A stretch of 64,000 nt of DNA. It comes from Thermodesulfovibrio sp. 3907-1M. GTDB taxonomy: Bacteria > Nitrospirota > Thermodesulfovibrionia > Thermodesulfovibrionales > Thermodesulfovibrionaceae. How positions within the stretch are numbered: the stretch's first letter is position 1; each line of letters begins with the position of its first letter. This document shows positions 42,939 through 53,254 of the stretch, in pieces. Location: NCBI RefSeq assembly GCF_040450955.1, contig NZ_CP144373.1, positions 1,282,486 through 1,346,485 on the forward strand. Reading direction: 5' to 3'. Made by a program: the position numbers and the translations under genes. The notes beneath the pieces are model-generated. The model had not been told where the DNA came from, did not search any database, and saw only the letters and a program-made list of their open reading frames with translations.

Positions 42939-44543
42939 TCATTCTTCCATTTCCTCAAAGTTAAATAATGGTGGTATATCTGCCATGGCATTAACGACTA
43001 AATCCACCAGTCCAGAGTAATTAATCTTAAATTTCTCAAAAAGTCCATAAGTCTTTATCATATCTCTCAAGGCTCCTTTACAGTTAGAGCATGTAGCAAC
43101 AACAAGTTTAGGAACATTCTGATTCAGGACATCCTTGAAAGTATCAAGAATCTGTCTGGTTTTTAATCGGAAAGAGACTTTATCTCTCCATACAGGGAAA
43201 TTAAGTGATCGGATTATTGCAAAACCACTTCCCCCACCACAACAATAGTTAAAAGGACCGTGAGGGTTCATCTCTCTAAATGTTCCAGGAGAGACTGCTT
43301 TTATTATTTCTCTTTGGGGATTCACAATCCCCATTAATCTAACTATGTTACAGGAATCATGGAATGTTATGGGGAAGTTGTTTCTCATCGGGTCTAATTT
43401 AATTCTTCCACTTTTTATAATCTCCCACACTAAAGGTATACAGCTTTCTCTTTTAATGTTCCACAGTGGAGAGCTTGCAGGAAGAATTCTGTCAAAAATT
43501 ACAGAATAAACCTTGTGAGAGTGACCACATTCTCCTATTACCAGCTTTTTAACTCCAAGCTCTTGGGCAATCTTTAAATGTCTTAACCCAACTCTTGCCA
43601 GTTCAATATCATCATACCATGCACCATAATTAACTCCATCATATCCAAGTGTTTCACTGCTTAAAGTATAATTAACTCCTGCAGCATCCAAAAGTATTGC
43701 AAATGCTGCTATGTGGTCAGGCCAGGCAAGATACTCTCCACCGTTATGCAGTAACAGAATATCAGCTCCCTTTTTATCTACTGGAATAGTGATTTTTCTT
43801 CCTGTTCTTTCATAAATATCTTCTTCAATAAATTTTATTATATCCTTAAATGCATCAGGTCCCATTCCAGTTGATGAGCCAGCTCTTAAATGCAACCTTG
43901 TTCCTTTTTTATAAACCTCTTCAGGAGCCATGCCGAGTTCCTGGCTGAATAGTTTTCTTAATTCTCTTGCAATCAACCCATTATCAACTCCAACAGGGCA
44001 GTATAAAGCACATCTTCTACAAAGGGTGCATCTGTAAGCAAGCTCTAAAAGCCTTCTTATCAAAGAATAAGTAGCTTCTATATCTGCGCCGACAAAAGAT
44101 TTTAACAATTTACCACCGGGAGTTAAATATCTTTTATGAATTCTGCGAAGTATTTCTGAACGAAAATTGGGTCTGTATATCTCTTTCTTACCACTACCAA
44201 TATATACATGACAGGCTTCTGCACAGGTATTACATTTCACACAGTGTTTCAGGGAAAGATAAAAGGGTTTGTAAAAAGTCCAGTTGGATTGAGGATTTAA
44301 AAGTTTTTTAATGCCATTAATAAAATTTTTTACAACTTCCTTTTTTTCTTCTTCTGAGGGATTTAAAATCTGAAAACCTGAGAAACCATCAAGAGAAAGG
44401 TCATATTTATCAAACCAATCCTCAGGAGCTTTGTAATTTCCATTTTTTTCATCAACATAAGGAGCTAAAGAGAGAAGTTCATTTTCGTTTATATCTACAA
44501 TTGGCTTTCTGGACTCCTTTGCAACTTCTTTTAATTCTTTCAT
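42939..44543 (-). CDS. DsrK/HmeD-like Fe-S respiratory subunit
   Basis: 534 residues. Two 4Fe-4S clusters are ligated by CVKCNTCAEACH (about residue 120) and CTLCRRCALYCP (about 180). The C-terminal half is HdrD-like, with a first Cys region of CGHSHKV type, then DSCNIVR, YCCGGGSG and the ATCSNCKGAL segment that ligates a noncubane cluster. With the cytochrome b partner it should move electrons between the quinone pool and a cytoplasmic thiol or sulfur carrier. The start is the ATG at 44543, with AGGAGG ideally placed; the open frame to 44594 overlaps the partner gene and lacks a ribosome site. Confidence 0.87.
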   Translation of the reverse strand: MKELKEVAKESRKPIVDINENELLSLAPYVDEKNGNYKAPEDWFDKYDLSLDGFSGFQILNPSEEEKKEVVKNFINGIKKLLNPQSNWTFYKPFYLSLKHCVKCNTCAEACHVYIGSGKKEIYRPNFRSEILRRIHKRYLTPGGKLLKSFVGADIEATYSLIRRLLELAYRCTLCRRCALYCPVGVDNGLIARELRKLFSQELGMAPEEVYKKGTRLHLRAGSSTGMGPDAFKDIIKFIEEDIYERTGRKITIPVDKKGADILLLHNGGEYLAWPDHIAAFAILLDAAGVNYTLSSETLGYDGVNYGAWYDDIELARVGLRHLKIAQELGVKKLVIGECGHSHKVYSVIFDRILPASSPLWNIKRESCIPLVWEIIKSGRIKLDPMRNNFPITFHDSCNIVRLMGIVNPQREIIKAVSPGTFREMNPHGPFNYCCGGGSGFAIIRSLNFPVWRDKVSFRLKTRQILDTFKDVLNQNVPKLVVATCSNCKGALRDMIKTYGLFEKFKINYSGLVDLVVNAMADIPPLFNFEEMEE

Positions 44544-44553
44544 TCTTAGCCTC

Positions 44554-45447
44554 CTATATTTTTTCATGAAGATTGGTGTTCTGGGCATTTTCAAGCCATG
44601 TTTGGTGAGAAAGGATATGTGGACCTGACCATTCCACTTTGTAATTAAGCTGTTCAGAGATTTTTTTCTCTTCTGTAGAACTTTTTATCTGATACATATC
44701 GTTCCATAAAATACTGTGGAAGGTTGAATACTTAACAGGACCGTGAAAAAATCTTGAAACGGGAATGTAAATCAAAAATAACTCAAAAATAACAAAGTGA
44801 ACTATTGTAATAGTAGATAATTCATGAACAGGAACACCTCCATTTAAAACTCCATTTAAATAAGCTAAGAATTGATCCGTCCCATTATCTTTCATTATTG
44901 CAAATAAGCCTGAAGTAAAAAGAATCAGAAGAAACAGAAGATTGAAATAATCAATACCTGAAGTGTATATTTTTAAATCATGCGTGGAAACTCTCTTAAT
45001 AATTAACCCGAGAATTCCAAGAATTCCTAAAATGTAAGAAAGATAGGCTACGAAATCAAGTTTTGAAGCAATCTCCCAGTTAAAAACTCCATTTATCAAA
45101 AGAATTCCCATCCAGAGGAACAGTAGCCAAATTCCCCAATGTAAAGCCAGTGACCAGATCCATATACCGTAAGGATTGAATTTTTTTACTCTGTGTAGAT
45201 AAAAAATTTCTTTAAGAGGCTCTATTATTTCTCCCATGAAGTATCTCTCTGGTTTTTTGTCCTGCCAGTCAACCTCTTCCATGTAAGAACCACCGTATTT
45301 TCTTTTTTCTTCTGCTTCATGTGGCAACGGATAAATCTCCCATCTAAGATTAAGTGGCATTTTTGAGATTCTGTAAAACTTGATTGCGATACCAAGAATC
45401 ATTATGACAGGAGAAGCTAAAGCAATGATAAATAATAAATTTCCCAT
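44554..45447 (-). CDS. DsrM-like membrane cytochrome b subunit
   Basis: 297 residues with about six membrane helices and histidines suited to bind two b haems (LALHWGIWLLFLWMG, HDLKIYTSG, TIVHFVIFELFLIYIPVSRFFHGP). It belongs to the NarI/DsrM type of quinone-active cytochromes. A pair DsrM-DsrK is the minimal form of the DsrMKJOP complex of sulfate reducers, but TmcBC- or HmeCD-type complexes look alike, so the exact complex is open. A GGAGG site precedes the ATG. It leads the operon dsrM-like, dsrK-like, crp, DUF6485. Confidence 0.85.
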   Translation of the reverse strand: MGNLLFIIALASPVIMILGIAIKFYRISKMPLNLRWEIYPLPHEAEEKRKYGGSYMEEVDWQDKKPERYFMGEIIEPLKEIFYLHRVKKFNPYGIWIWSLALHWGIWLLFLWMGILLINGVFNWEIASKLDFVAYLSYILGILGILGLIIKRVSTHDLKIYTSGIDYFNLLFLLILFTSGLFAIMKDNGTDQFLAYLNGVLNGGVPVHELSTITIVHFVIFELFLIYIPVSRFFHGPVKYSTFHSILWNDMYQIKSSTEEKKISEQLNYKVEWSGPHILSHQTWLENAQNTNLHEKI

Positions 45448-45521
45448 GCTTTTCCTCCATGAAAAAGTTTTTTTTATAAAATATATAAATTTATTTTATA
45501 GTAAAACAAAAATTTTAAAAA

Positions 45522-45536
45522 AATCAATATTTGATT
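45522..45536. promoter_or_regulatory. Candidate operator upstream of the DsrM/K-like operon
   Basis: AATCAA-TAT-TTGATT is an inverted repeat 75-90 bp upstream of the dsrM-like ATG. The half-sites equal those of Fnr sites but in the reverse order. It may bind the Crp/Fnr-family regulator encoded in the operon. The region is very AT-rich, so chance is not excluded. Confidence 0.3.
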
Positions 45537-45563
45537 GAAATTCTTTAAAAAGTAAAGAAGCTT

Positions 45564-46199
45564 TTAAAGCCTTAGATTATCCATTCTTCTTGCCAGTTCA
45601 ATCCATGGATAGTTTTGAAGAACTCGGACGAGTGAATTAAGTCTACCGGAGTTTATAAAATCAACTTTTTCTTCCTCATCATAAACATTGTAAAATGGCG
45701 TTGTCTCATAGAGGGCTTTACCAAGATAGTGTTCTGAAGGCTTTAGTACATCTTCAGGTCTTGTATAAAATGGATCTTCACCGGGATTGCAGGATTTATT
45801 AAATACATTGAACTGTCTGCATGCAAGAGGCCTCATCGGATAAATTGAGCATACTTCATCAATCAAAAATGGACAGGGTTCGCCTTTTTTATGAGATATA
45901 AGTGAGGCTTTTATTTTTGTTCGCAAGGGCTCTTTTACTTTTTCAATTACATACCAGTAAATTCCCACAATTTCAATAGGATAAACGGGAATGTCACGAT
46001 GGGTTTTACAGCAAAAGCTGCATCCACGATAACATGCAAGTTTTTTGCCCTTTTTTTTATATTTATCAATATCTTTTTTAACTCCTTCATCCATTATTGC
46101 ATAGGCATTAAGAAGCAAAGATAGCCAGCTGTGAAGTTTTTCATCTTCAGGAAAGCTGAGCCTCAGTTTATTCTTTTTCAATTCTGATTTTTTTTGCAC
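45564..46199 (-). CDS. YkgJ-family cysteine cluster protein
   Basis: 211 residues. The cluster is ACYRGCSFCCKTH (about 55-67), and later EPCPFLIDEVCSIYPMRPLA with CRQFN, matching the zinc/iron-chelating YkgJ family (PF03692). Function in the family is not settled. The proposed start is a GTG at 46199 inside the end of the upstream gene (32-nt overlap), and a later TTG is possible. Confidence 0.82.
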   Translation of the reverse strand: MQKKSELKKNKLRLSFPEDEKLHSWLSLLLNAYAIMDEGVKKDIDKYKKKGKKLACYRGCSFCCKTHRDIPVYPIEIVGIYWYVIEKVKEPLRTKIKASLISHKKGEPCPFLIDEVCSIYPMRPLACRQFNVFNKSCNPGEDPFYTRPEDVLKPSEHYLGKALYETTPFYNVYDEEEKVDFINSGRLNSLVRVLQNYPWIELARRMDNLRL

Positions 46200-46542
46200 C
46201 CTTCAGAGTTTTTAAAATAGATGGATCGTCAATAACTCTTCCAACGATATTTACTTCACTGGCTGGGACAGGATCCTCGCCAGTGCTTAAAGGAGTTTTT
46301 CCAAAAAATACTGCCAGAGCTTTACCTGGAGGCCAGTAACCAATGTCTCCTACTGCTACACAGGTAGTTGCTGTGCTGTCAAGAGGCATGCTTATCCCTA
46401 TTGAAAAATAGAATTCATCACCCCATTCATTGATTTTGCTTTCTATTGGAAGTGCTTCAAGAATTTTTTTTGCACATTCAGTATCATATAATTCTGCTCT
46501 TATTTGTCTTCCATCAATAATTAATCTGACTTTTGTATTCAT
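46168..46542 (-). CDS. Cyclophilin-like fold protein (DUF369/PF04126 type)
   Basis: 124 residues of a small beta-rich protein. Recognisable features are [56 protein letters not shown] and the terminal [15 protein letters not shown]. This family has a cyclophilin-like fold, known from a Thermotoga structure, but no proven isomerase activity. It follows clpX with a 4-nt overlap. Confidence 0.8.
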   Translation of the reverse strand: MNTKVRLIIDGRQIRAELYDTECAKKILEALPIESKINEWGDEFYFSIGISMPLDSTATTCVAVGDIGYWPPGKALAVFFGKTPLSTGEDPVPASEVNIVGRVIDDPSILKTLKGAKKIRIEKE

Positions 46543-47768
46543 GCCTGTTTTACTTTCTTTTCCCTGTAAATCAAAAGAGGAGATGTCTTTTTATTTACCA
46601 CATCCTCGTTTATAATGCACTCTGAGATTCCCTTTTCAGAAGGAATGAGATACATAACATCAAGCATTATGTCTTCCAGTATGCTTCTTAAAGCACGAGC
46701 ACCTGTTTTTCTCTCAATTGCTTTTTTTGCAATTGCCCGTAAAGCATCTTCAGTGAATGTAAGTTTTACTCCATCAATGCTGAAAAGTTTCTGATACTGC
46801 TTTACAAGAGCATTCTTTGGTTTGGTAAGTATTTCTACAAGAGCATTCTCATCAAGTTCATTTAGGGTGGCTACAACAGGAAATCTTCCCACAAATTCTG
46901 GAATCATCCCATATTTTATCAAATCCTCTGGCTCAACATAACTTAAAACATTTTCCTTATCCATCTTTGCTGTCTCTGAGAGAAATCCGATTGTTCTTTT
47001 ACCAATCCTCTTTTTTATAATCTCTTCAAGCCCTACAAATGCACCACCGCATATAAAAAGTATGTTTGTTGTATCCATCTGAATGTATTCCTGTTGAGGA
47101 TGCTTTCTTCCTCCCTGAGGAGGTATATTTGCCAGTGTTCCTTCCACTATTTTTAAAAGCGCCTGTTGAACTCCTTCTCCTGATACATCACGAGTAATGG
47201 ATGGACTGTCAGATTTTCTGCTTATTTTGTCAATTTCATCAATGTAAATTATTCCTATTTGAGCACGCTGGATGTCATAATTGGCATTCTGAAGCAGTTT
47301 AAGAAGGATGTTTTCCACATCCTCACCAACATATCCCGCCTCTGTAAGTGTCGTAGCATCAGCAATTGCAAATGGAACATCAAGAAACTTTGCAAGAGTT
47401 TGCGCTAAAAGGGTTTTCCCTGTTCCAGTAGGACCGATAAGCATTATATTGCTTTTCTGAATTTCATCAGAGGAAGAGCCTTTAAAAATTCTTTTGTAAT
47501 GATTGTACACAGCAACTGAAAGAATTTTCTTTGCTCTTTCCTGCCCGATAACATAGTCATTCAGAAATTTGTGAATCTCCTGAGGAGTTGGCAAATCTGT
47601 TTTTATTCCTTCAAGACTATTAAATCTTTCCTCTTCAAGAATCTCATTACAAAGGGCAACACATTCATCACATATGTAGACTCCATTGCCTGCAATGAGT
47701 TTTTTTACCTCTTTCTGTGATTTTCCACAAAAAGAACATCTCAGTGTTTCTTCGTTCTTTCTTGCCAT
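46539..47768 (-). CDS. clpX: ATP-dependent Clp protease ATP-binding subunit ClpX
   Basis: 409 residues. The N-terminal zinc-binding domain has CSFCGKSQ and CDECVALC. The AAA+ domain has Walker [12 protein letters not shown], Walker [11 protein letters not shown] and the pore loop in GYVGEDVE. The IGF-type loop that docks on ClpP is at KRTIGFLSE. It unfolds tagged substrates and feeds them to ClpP, encoded 9 nt upstream in the classic tig-clpP-clpX order. Confidence 0.97.
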   Translation of the reverse strand: MARKNEETLRCSFCGKSQKEVKKLIAGNGVYICDECVALCNEILEEERFNSLEGIKTDLPTPQEIHKFLNDYVIGQERAKKILSVAVYNHYKRIFKGSSSDEIQKSNIMLIGPTGTGKTLLAQTLAKFLDVPFAIADATTLTEAGYVGEDVENILLKLLQNANYDIQRAQIGIIYIDEIDKISRKSDSPSITRDVSGEGVQQALLKIVEGTLANIPPQGGRKHPQQEYIQMDTTNILFICGGAFVGLEEIIKKRIGKRTIGFLSETAKMDKENVLSYVEPEDLIKYGMIPEFVGRFPVVATLNELDENALVEILTKPKNALVKQYQKLFSIDGVKLTFTEDALRAIAKKAIERKTGARALRSILEDIMLDVMYLIPSEKGISECIINEDVVNKKTSPLLIYREKKVKQA

Positions 47769-47777
47769 GCTAACACC

Positions 47778-48365
47778 TTACTTTTTTATTGATGTAATGA
47801 CTTCATCAACAATTCCGTAATTTTTTGCTTCTTCAGCGGACATGAAAAAGTCTCTTTCCGTATCCTTCTGTATTTTTTCAATTGGCTGTCCTGTGTGTTT
47901 TGCTAAGATATTATTTAGTAAATCCTTCATCTTTAAAATCTCCCTTGCATGAATCTCCACATCAGTTGCCTGCCCATAAAATCCACCAATTGGCTGATGA
48001 ATCATAACTCTTGAATGAGGAAGAGCAAACCTTTTACCTTTTGTACCTGCTGCAAGAAGAACGCATGCCATTGAAGAAGCCTGCCCGATGCAGTAAGTGG
48101 CAATATCGGGTTTTACGTACTGCATTGTGTCATAAATTGCAAGCCCGCTTGATACCATACCTCCCGGTGAGTTTATGTAAATATGAATGTCTTTTTCCGG
48201 ATCCTCGGTCTGAAGGAAAAGCAACTGTGCTATTACAACATTAGCAACCTGATCATTTATCTCAGTACCAATGAATATAATTCTATCCTTTAGGAGTCTT
48301 GAATATATATCATAAACTCTCTCGGTTCTTCCAGTCTGTTCTATTACTATCGGAACAATGCTCAT
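47778..48365 (-). CDS. clpP: ATP-dependent Clp protease proteolytic subunit
   Basis: 195 residues. Catalytic Ser lies in [14 protein letters not shown], His in [11 protein letters not shown] and Asp near [13 protein letters not shown]. It forms the tetradecameric protease chamber used by ClpX and probably by the ClpC encoded nearby. The start overlaps the tig stop by 4 nt. Confidence 0.97.
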   Translation of the reverse strand: MSIVPIVIEQTGRTERVYDIYSRLLKDRIIFIGTEINDQVANVVIAQLLFLQTEDPEKDIHIYINSPGGMVSSGLAIYDTMQYVKPDIATYCIGQASSMACVLLAAGTKGKRFALPHSRVMIHQPIGGFYGQATDVEIHAREILKMKDLLNNILAKHTGQPIEKIQKDTERDFFMSAEEAKNYGIVDEVITSIKK

Positions 48366-49597
48366 GCTTCCTCCTGTTTTTTAATCTTATTTGATTTCTG
48401 TAAAAGTATGTCAAAAACCTTTCTTTCAAAAATACTGTTCTGCAGTGCCTCTAAAGAACCATCCCTTGACATGTAATACTGAATGACTCCCTTTGGAGTT
48501 ATACTGTATCTTCTTGAAATATTTATAATTTCCTGTTTAATCTCTTCTTCTGAAACAGTAACTCCCTCTTTCTCACCTATGGCTTCAAGAAGAATATAGG
48601 CTTTAACATTTCTTTTTGCCCTTTCTGAGATTTTATCCATATGTTGTGTTATATCAAGCCCCAATGATTCGTATTCCTCTGTTATTCTTTTCATTTCCAT
48701 CTCCACAAGACCCTCTGGAAGTTCAAACTCATGAGTATCAAGAAGTTTTTTAAGTATATCATACTTTTGTTTTTCCAGAACCTGTTCTTTTTTATTATTT
48801 TCAAGTCTTTGTCTTATATGGTTTTTAAATTCATCAGGATTGTCAAACCCAAACTCTTTATGAATTTCTTCATAGGGGATGTTCTGTTTTCTTTTGATTT
48901 CTTTTAGTGTAATATCAAAATTAACTTTTTTACCTGCGAAATCAGCAATTGAGTCTTCCGGAAAATCAATGGTCACATTGAAAGTTTCTCCTTTTTTCTT
49001 GCCTTCTATTGCCTTTGAAAACTCCTCTGGGAAAGGTCCAGCACCAAGCTTATAAACAAAGTCCTCTGCTTGTTTTCCAATGTCTGTTTTATAATCAATA
49101 ACTACGAGATCTTCAGCCTGAGCAGGCTCATCTGTTGGTTCATAACTTCCTCTTTCTTCGCATAATCTTTCAATAACCTCTTCAATCTCTTCATCTTTCA
49201 CTTCTGCCTGAATCTCTTCTACCTCTATGTTTTCATAATTAAGATTTTCAATCTCTGGCCTTACCTCAACAATTAATTCAAAATAAAGAGGCTCCTTCCT
49301 CCTTATATCAATGGCATCTTCAGCTATAGGAGGAAGAAGAGGTTTTAAATTAGCCTCTTTAATTGCTTTTTTGTAAGATTCAGAAACAAGCCTTTCAAGT
49401 ACCTCTGATGTGGCATCTTGTCCAAATTTTTTCTCAATAATTGAAAGTGGAGCTTTTCCTGGTCTGAAACCAGGAATTTTTGCCTCCCTTTGAATCTCCT
49501 TTAATGCCTTTTGAATCTCTTCTTCAACTACATCTGCTGGTATTTCAAATTTCAGTCTTTTTTTTGTCGCTGAAATATCCTCAATTCCTTTTAACAC
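48362..49597 (-). CDS. tig: Trigger factor
   Basis: 411 residues of ribosome-bound chaperone and prolyl isomerase. The ribosome-binding signature is [23 protein letters not shown] (about residues 35-57). The FKBP-like PPIase domain runs about 155-240 ([22 protein letters not shown]). The rest is the helical C-terminal domain. The start is a GTG preceded by AGGAGGG. It heads tig-clpP-clpX. Confidence 0.95.
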   Translation of the reverse strand: MLKGIEDISATKKRLKFEIPADVVEEEIQKALKEIQREAKIPGFRPGKAPLSIIEKKFGQDATSEVLERLVSESYKKAIKEANLKPLLPPIAEDAIDIRRKEPLYFELIVEVRPEIENLNYENIEVEEIQAEVKDEEIEEVIERLCEERGSYEPTDEPAQAEDLVVIDYKTDIGKQAEDFVYKLGAGPFPEEFSKAIEGKKKGETFNVTIDFPEDSIADFAGKKVNFDITLKEIKRKQNIPYEEIHKEFGFDNPDEFKNHIRQRLENNKKEQVLEKQKYDILKKLLDTHEFELPEGLVEMEMKRITEEYESLGLDITQHMDKISERAKRNVKAYILLEAIGEKEGVTVSEEEIKQEIINISRRYSITPKGVIQYYMSRDGSLEALQNSIFERKVFDILLQKSNKIKKQEEA

Positions 49598-49627
49598 ATT
49601 CCCTCCTTGCGTATGATTTTAATTTAA

Positions 49628-49656
49628 GTTTAAAAGTCAGGCTGAGTTTTTGTCAA
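49628..49656 (-). promoter_or_regulatory. Probable promoter of tig-clpP-clpX
   Basis: On the minus strand TTGACA (49656-49651), 17 nt and a weak TTAAAC (49633-49628). The -35 overlaps the DUF4416 stop codon. Confidence 0.4.
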
Positions 49657-50183
49657 TTTTTAGGAAGCAACAAATCCTTATAAATAGCTCTTGCAAGATT
49701 AAAAAGTTTTATGTATTCCTCTTCTGCATAATCTCTGTATGTGTTTATGTTTGGTCTGAAAGAATTATCTTTAAAAATCAATGTAACTTCAGCATAAATT
49801 CCTTCACCAATATAAATCCTGTGTGAGTAGTCCTTTGTGGTTGCAAGAACAAGCTTTGCAAGTCCTATGTAACCGGGGTCAAGATTAATCTGTCTTTTTC
49901 CATCTCGTGAAAGTTTCTCTTCAATCTGATTTGTTTGAATTTTTATTTGAGCAATATCGCCTTCAGAAACTAAATTTTTAAAGAAAATGAATCTTCTCAG
50001 AATTGGGCTACCAAGTTCTGGAGTATAGTAATCTGAATAATTCCAATATCTCGGACTTGACTCTAAGATTATTTCGCCGAATTTTTCTTCCAGGATTTTT
50101 CTTGCCCTGTAGTATACCTCTTTATCCTTGAAAAGCGTTCCAATAAATAGCAAAACCTTTTTTGGCTGACTAGGTTTACCCAT
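49653..50183 (-). CDS. DUF4416 family protein
   Basis: 176 residues of unknown function. Recognisable features are PKKVLLFIGTLFKDKEVYYR, SPRYWNYSDYYTPELGSPILR, the NLDPGYIGLAKLVLATTKD segment and SFRPNINTYRDYAEEEYI. I recognise this as the DUF4416 family, which is frequent in Nitrospirota and deltaproteobacteria. No signal peptide or membrane helix. Its ATG shares one base with the stop of the TlpA-like gene, so the two are translated together. Confidence 0.82.
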   Translation of the reverse strand: MGKPSQPKKVLLFIGTLFKDKEVYYRARKILEEKFGEIILESSPRYWNYSDYYTPELGSPILRRFIFFKNLVSEGDIAQIKIQTNQIEEKLSRDGKRQINLDPGYIGLAKLVLATTKDYSHRIYIGEGIYAEVTLIFKDNSFRPNINTYRDYAEEEYIKLFNLARAIYKDLLLPKN

Positions 50184-50710
50184 TAAGATAATACTTGTCT
50201 TAGATGAGGAACTATGTGAGGATTGCTCCAGTCAACAGGACCAATTATTTTGTGCCTTAATATTCCTTTTTTATCTATGAGAAATGTTTCAGGAACTCCC
50301 TTTATTCCATAAATGATTGATGTAACTTCATCATCAATAAGCACAGGGAAAGTAAAACCCTCTTTTTTTGCCATTTCACTGGCAGTTAATGGATTATCCT
50401 TGTAAAGAACTGTAAGAAATATAAGGTCATCGGAAGCTCCATTTTTATTTAAATAATCCTGTATTGACTTTTTCTCTACTTTACAGTCATTGCACCATGA
50501 TGCCCAGAAGTTGAGAATCACAATTTTACCTTTTAAGTCTTTGAGACTCCATTTTTTACCATTAATATCCTTGAGCTCAAAATCAGGTGCAGGAAGTCCA
50601 ATCTGTGCATTTTCTTTTATAGAAGTCTTGCCTTTTTTTAATAAAATACTTCCTGTAACAATCAAGGCAAGCAAAATAAATAAAATTAAAAATACATTCT
50701 TTTTCATCAC
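50183..50710 (-). CDS. TlpA/ResA-like thiol-disulfide oxidoreductase
   Basis: 175 residues. An N-terminal membrane anchor (about 4-24) tethers a thioredoxin fold outside the inner membrane. The active site is CNDC in FWASWCNDCKVEKKS, and the cis-Pro lies in IYGIKGVPETFLIDKKG. Such proteins reduce disulfides during cytochrome c maturation or in other envelope proteins, which fits the multiheme cytochrome encoded here. It begins 5 nt after clpC. Confidence 0.9.
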   Translation of the reverse strand: MMKKNVFLILFILLALIVTGSILLKKGKTSIKENAQIGLPAPDFELKDINGKKWSLKDLKGKIVILNFWASWCNDCKVEKKSIQDYLNKNGASDDLIFLTVLYKDNPLTASEMAKKEGFTFPVLIDDEVTSIIYGIKGVPETFLIDKKGILRHKIIGPVDWSNPHIVPHLRQVLS

Positions 50711-50715
50711 TCACC

Positions 50716-53166
50716 TCAATTAACAGATGCTGTTACTTCTTCAGCAACTTCTTTAAACTCTATCTGATTGTTATTTAGCTCAACTTTTATAAAGCTTGCT
50801 CCTTTAAAGTTACCCTTCAGAATCTCCTCTGAAAGTGGGTCTTCTATTTCTTTTGCAATAGCTCTTCTCATTGGTCTTGCACCGTAAGCTGGCTGATAAT
50901 ATTTATTCAAAATCCAATGTTTTACTTCATCAGAAACAGCAATAACAAAACCGTATTCTGCAAGTTTTTTATTTGTTTCTGCAATTAAAAGATCAATAAT
51001 AGCAAGTAAATGGGACTCTTCAAGGGGATGGAATACCACAATGTCATCAACTCGGTTCAGAAATTCAGGATTAAAGGTCTTTTTAAGTTCATCAAACACA
51101 CTGTCTTTGATTTTCTGATATATGTCAGTACTCCGAGATTTGTGAAAACCAAGAGGTGTGGATTTTTCAATCAATCTTGCTCCTATATTGGATGTCATTA
51201 TTATAATCGTATTTCTGAAATCAACCTTTCTTCCAAAACTATCAGTAAGAACGCCTTCATCAAGTATCTGCAGCAACAGATTAAACACATCAGGATGAGC
51301 TTTTTCAATCTCATCAAATAAAACAACAGAATAAGGTCTTTTACGAATTCTTTCTGTAAGCTGCCCTCCTTCTTCATAACCAACATAGCCAGGAGGTGCT
51401 CCTATGAGTTTTGATACATTGAATTTTTCCATATACTCGGACATGTCAAACTTTACTAATGCATTGTCATCATTGAACATGAACTCTGCCAGAACCTTTG
51501 CAAGTTCTGTTTTGCCAACTCCTGTGGGACCTAAAAAGAAAAATGAACCAATGGGCCTGTTTTTTGTTTTCAATCCTGCACGAGAACGTCTTATTGCCTT
51601 GCAAACACTTTTTATTGCCTCATCCTGTCCTACAATTCTTTGATGTAGAATTTCCTCCATATGAAGCAGTTTTTCAGACTCTGTCTGTTCAAGTTTATAA
51701 AGTGGGATACCTGTCATCTTGGAAACAGTATATGAGACATCCTCTGCTGTAACAAGAGGAACTTCTTTATGTATTGAGTCTTTCCATTTTTTGTAATTAG
51801 CTTCATAAATTCTTTTTAGTTTTTCCTCTTCATATTTTGCCTTCTGTGCTGCAGTTAGATCGTGAAGCTTTATATATAAAGACTTTTCTTTGGCAATTCT
51901 GGCAAGCTCAAACTCAAGGTCTTTAAGTTCCTGAGGCATCACAGACCTTCTAAGTTTAATTCTTGAAGCAGTCTCATCAATAACATCTATTGCTTTGTCT
52001 GGTAAGAATCTGTCCGTAATGTATCTATCTGAAAGCTTTACAGCAGCTTCTACTGCCTCATCTGTAATTTTTACCCTGTGATGGGATTCATATTTTTCTC
52101 TTATTCCTTTTAAAATCGCAATTGTTACTTCAACAGTTGTTGGTTGAATGTATACAGGTTGAAATCTTCTTTCAAGAGCTCCATCTCTTTCTATGTATTT
52201 TCTGTATTCCTGAGGAGTGGTAGCACCAATACACTGCATTTCTCCTCTTGCCAGAGCAGGTTTTAACATGTTTGATGCATCAACAGAGCCTTCTGCTGCA
52301 CCTGCTCCAATTATTGTGTGAAGCTCGTCAATGAACAAAATAATGTTGTCTGATTGAGTTGCCTCTCTTATTACTGCTTTGAGTCGCTCTTCAAACTGCC
52401 CTCTGTATTTTGTTCCCGCAATCAATGCTCCAAGATCAAGAGCAATAATTCTTTTACCAAGTAAAATATCAGGCACATCTCCCTCAATAATTTTCTGAGC
52501 AAGACCTTCCACTATTGCTGTTTTTCCAACTCCTGGTTCACCGATTATCACAGGATTATTTTTAATTCTTCTTCCAAGAATCTGAATGACCCTTTCTATC
52601 TCATCTTCTCTTCCGATCACAGGATCAAGTTTGCCTTCAATAGCAAACAAAGTGAGGTCTCTTCCAAATTCATCAAGGGCTGGAGTATTTGTTCTTCTTT
52701 TTTCTTTCTGAGGTGTAGTCTGAAAATGAGGTCTTATTGAAAAGTTAATAGTCAATTGTCTTGCACCCAAAAGATTAATTCCAAAACTTCTCAAAATTTT
52801 ACCTGCAATTCCTTCTTCTTCTTTAATTAAACCAAGAAAGAGATGTTCACTGCCGATATAGGGATGTCCTAAAAGTCTTGCCTCTTCCACTGCATTTTCA
52901 AGAACCTTTTTCGCTCTTGGAGAAAATGGTATTTCTCCATAAGTAAGGAGATTGCCTTCAGTGTTTATTCTTTTTTCAATTTCATATCGGACATTTTCAG
53001 GAGAAATTCCGATTTTTCGGAGTATAGCCACTGGAATGGAATCTTCTTCTCTTAAAATTGCAAGAAGTAGATGTTCTGTATCAAGAAACTCGCTATTTCT
53101 TTTTTCTGCTTCTTCTCTGGCGTAGAGAATTATTTTACGGCCCTTTTCTGTAAACTTCTCAAACAT
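50716..53166 (-). CDS. clpC: Clp protease ATP-binding subunit ClpC
   Basis: 816 residues: two Clp-N repeats (about 1-145, [20 protein letters not shown]), AAA-1 with Walker A GEPGVGKT, a middle domain (about 400-480), and AAA-2 with [11 protein letters not shown] and [24 protein letters not shown] ClpP-docking tripeptide LGF is present in TPLGFHKS, so it is a ClpC-type unfoldase working with ClpP, not a ClpB disaggregase. A strong promoter lies upstream, and a TlpA-like gene follows. Confidence 0.93.
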   Translation of the reverse strand: MFEKFTEKGRKIILYAREEAEKRNSEFLDTEHLLLAILREEDSIPVAILRKIGISPENVRYEIEKRINTEGNLLTYGEIPFSPRAKKVLENAVEEARLLGHPYIGSEHLFLGLIKEEEGIAGKILRSFGINLLGARQLTINFSIRPHFQTTPQKEKRRTNTPALDEFGRDLTLFAIEGKLDPVIGREDEIERVIQILGRRIKNNPVIIGEPGVGKTAIVEGLAQKIIEGDVPDILLGKRIIALDLGALIAGTKYRGQFEERLKAVIREATQSDNIILFIDELHTIIGAGAAEGSVDASNMLKPALARGEMQCIGATTPQEYRKYIERDGALERRFQPVYIQPTTVEVTIAILKGIREKYESHHRVKITDEAVEAAVKLSDRYITDRFLPDKAIDVIDETASRIKLRRSVMPQELKDLEFELARIAKEKSLYIKLHDLTAAQKAKYEEEKLKRIYEANYKKWKDSIHKEVPLVTAEDVSYTVSKMTGIPLYKLEQTESEKLLHMEEILHQRIVGQDEAIKSVCKAIRRSRAGLKTKNRPIGSFFFLGPTGVGKTELAKVLAEFMFNDDNALVKFDMSEYMEKFNVSKLIGAPPGYVGYEEGGQLTERIRKRPYSVVLFDEIEKAHPDVFNLLLQILDEGVLTDSFGRKVDFRNTIIIMTSNIGARLIEKSTPLGFHKSRSTDIYQKIKDSVFDELKKTFNPEFLNRVDDIVVFHPLEESHLLAIIDLLIAETNKKLAEYGFVIAVSDEVKHWILNKYYQPAYGARPMRRAIAKEIEDPLSEEILKGNFKGASFIKVELNNNQIEFKEVAEEVTASVN

Positions 53167-53206
53167 TTTAAAGCTCCTGTAAAAGTTTTTTTAGTTTCTA
53201 AAATCA

Positions 53207-53236
53207 ATATTAATTTTTTTGCCTGTTTTGTGTCAA
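53207..53236 (-). promoter_or_regulatory. Promoter of clpC
   Basis: On the minus strand TTGACA (53236-53231), an 18-nt spacer and TAATAT (53212-53207), about 40 nt upstream of the clpC ATG. The speD promoter has the same boxes and spacing. Confidence 0.6.
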
Positions 53237-53254
53237 CCTAAAAGAATAAACCTT

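Noticed and set aside
44544-44594. Upstream start for the DsrK-like gene
   Set aside because: It would overlap the DsrM-like gene and lacks a ribosome site; AGGAGG sits ideally before the ATG at 44543.
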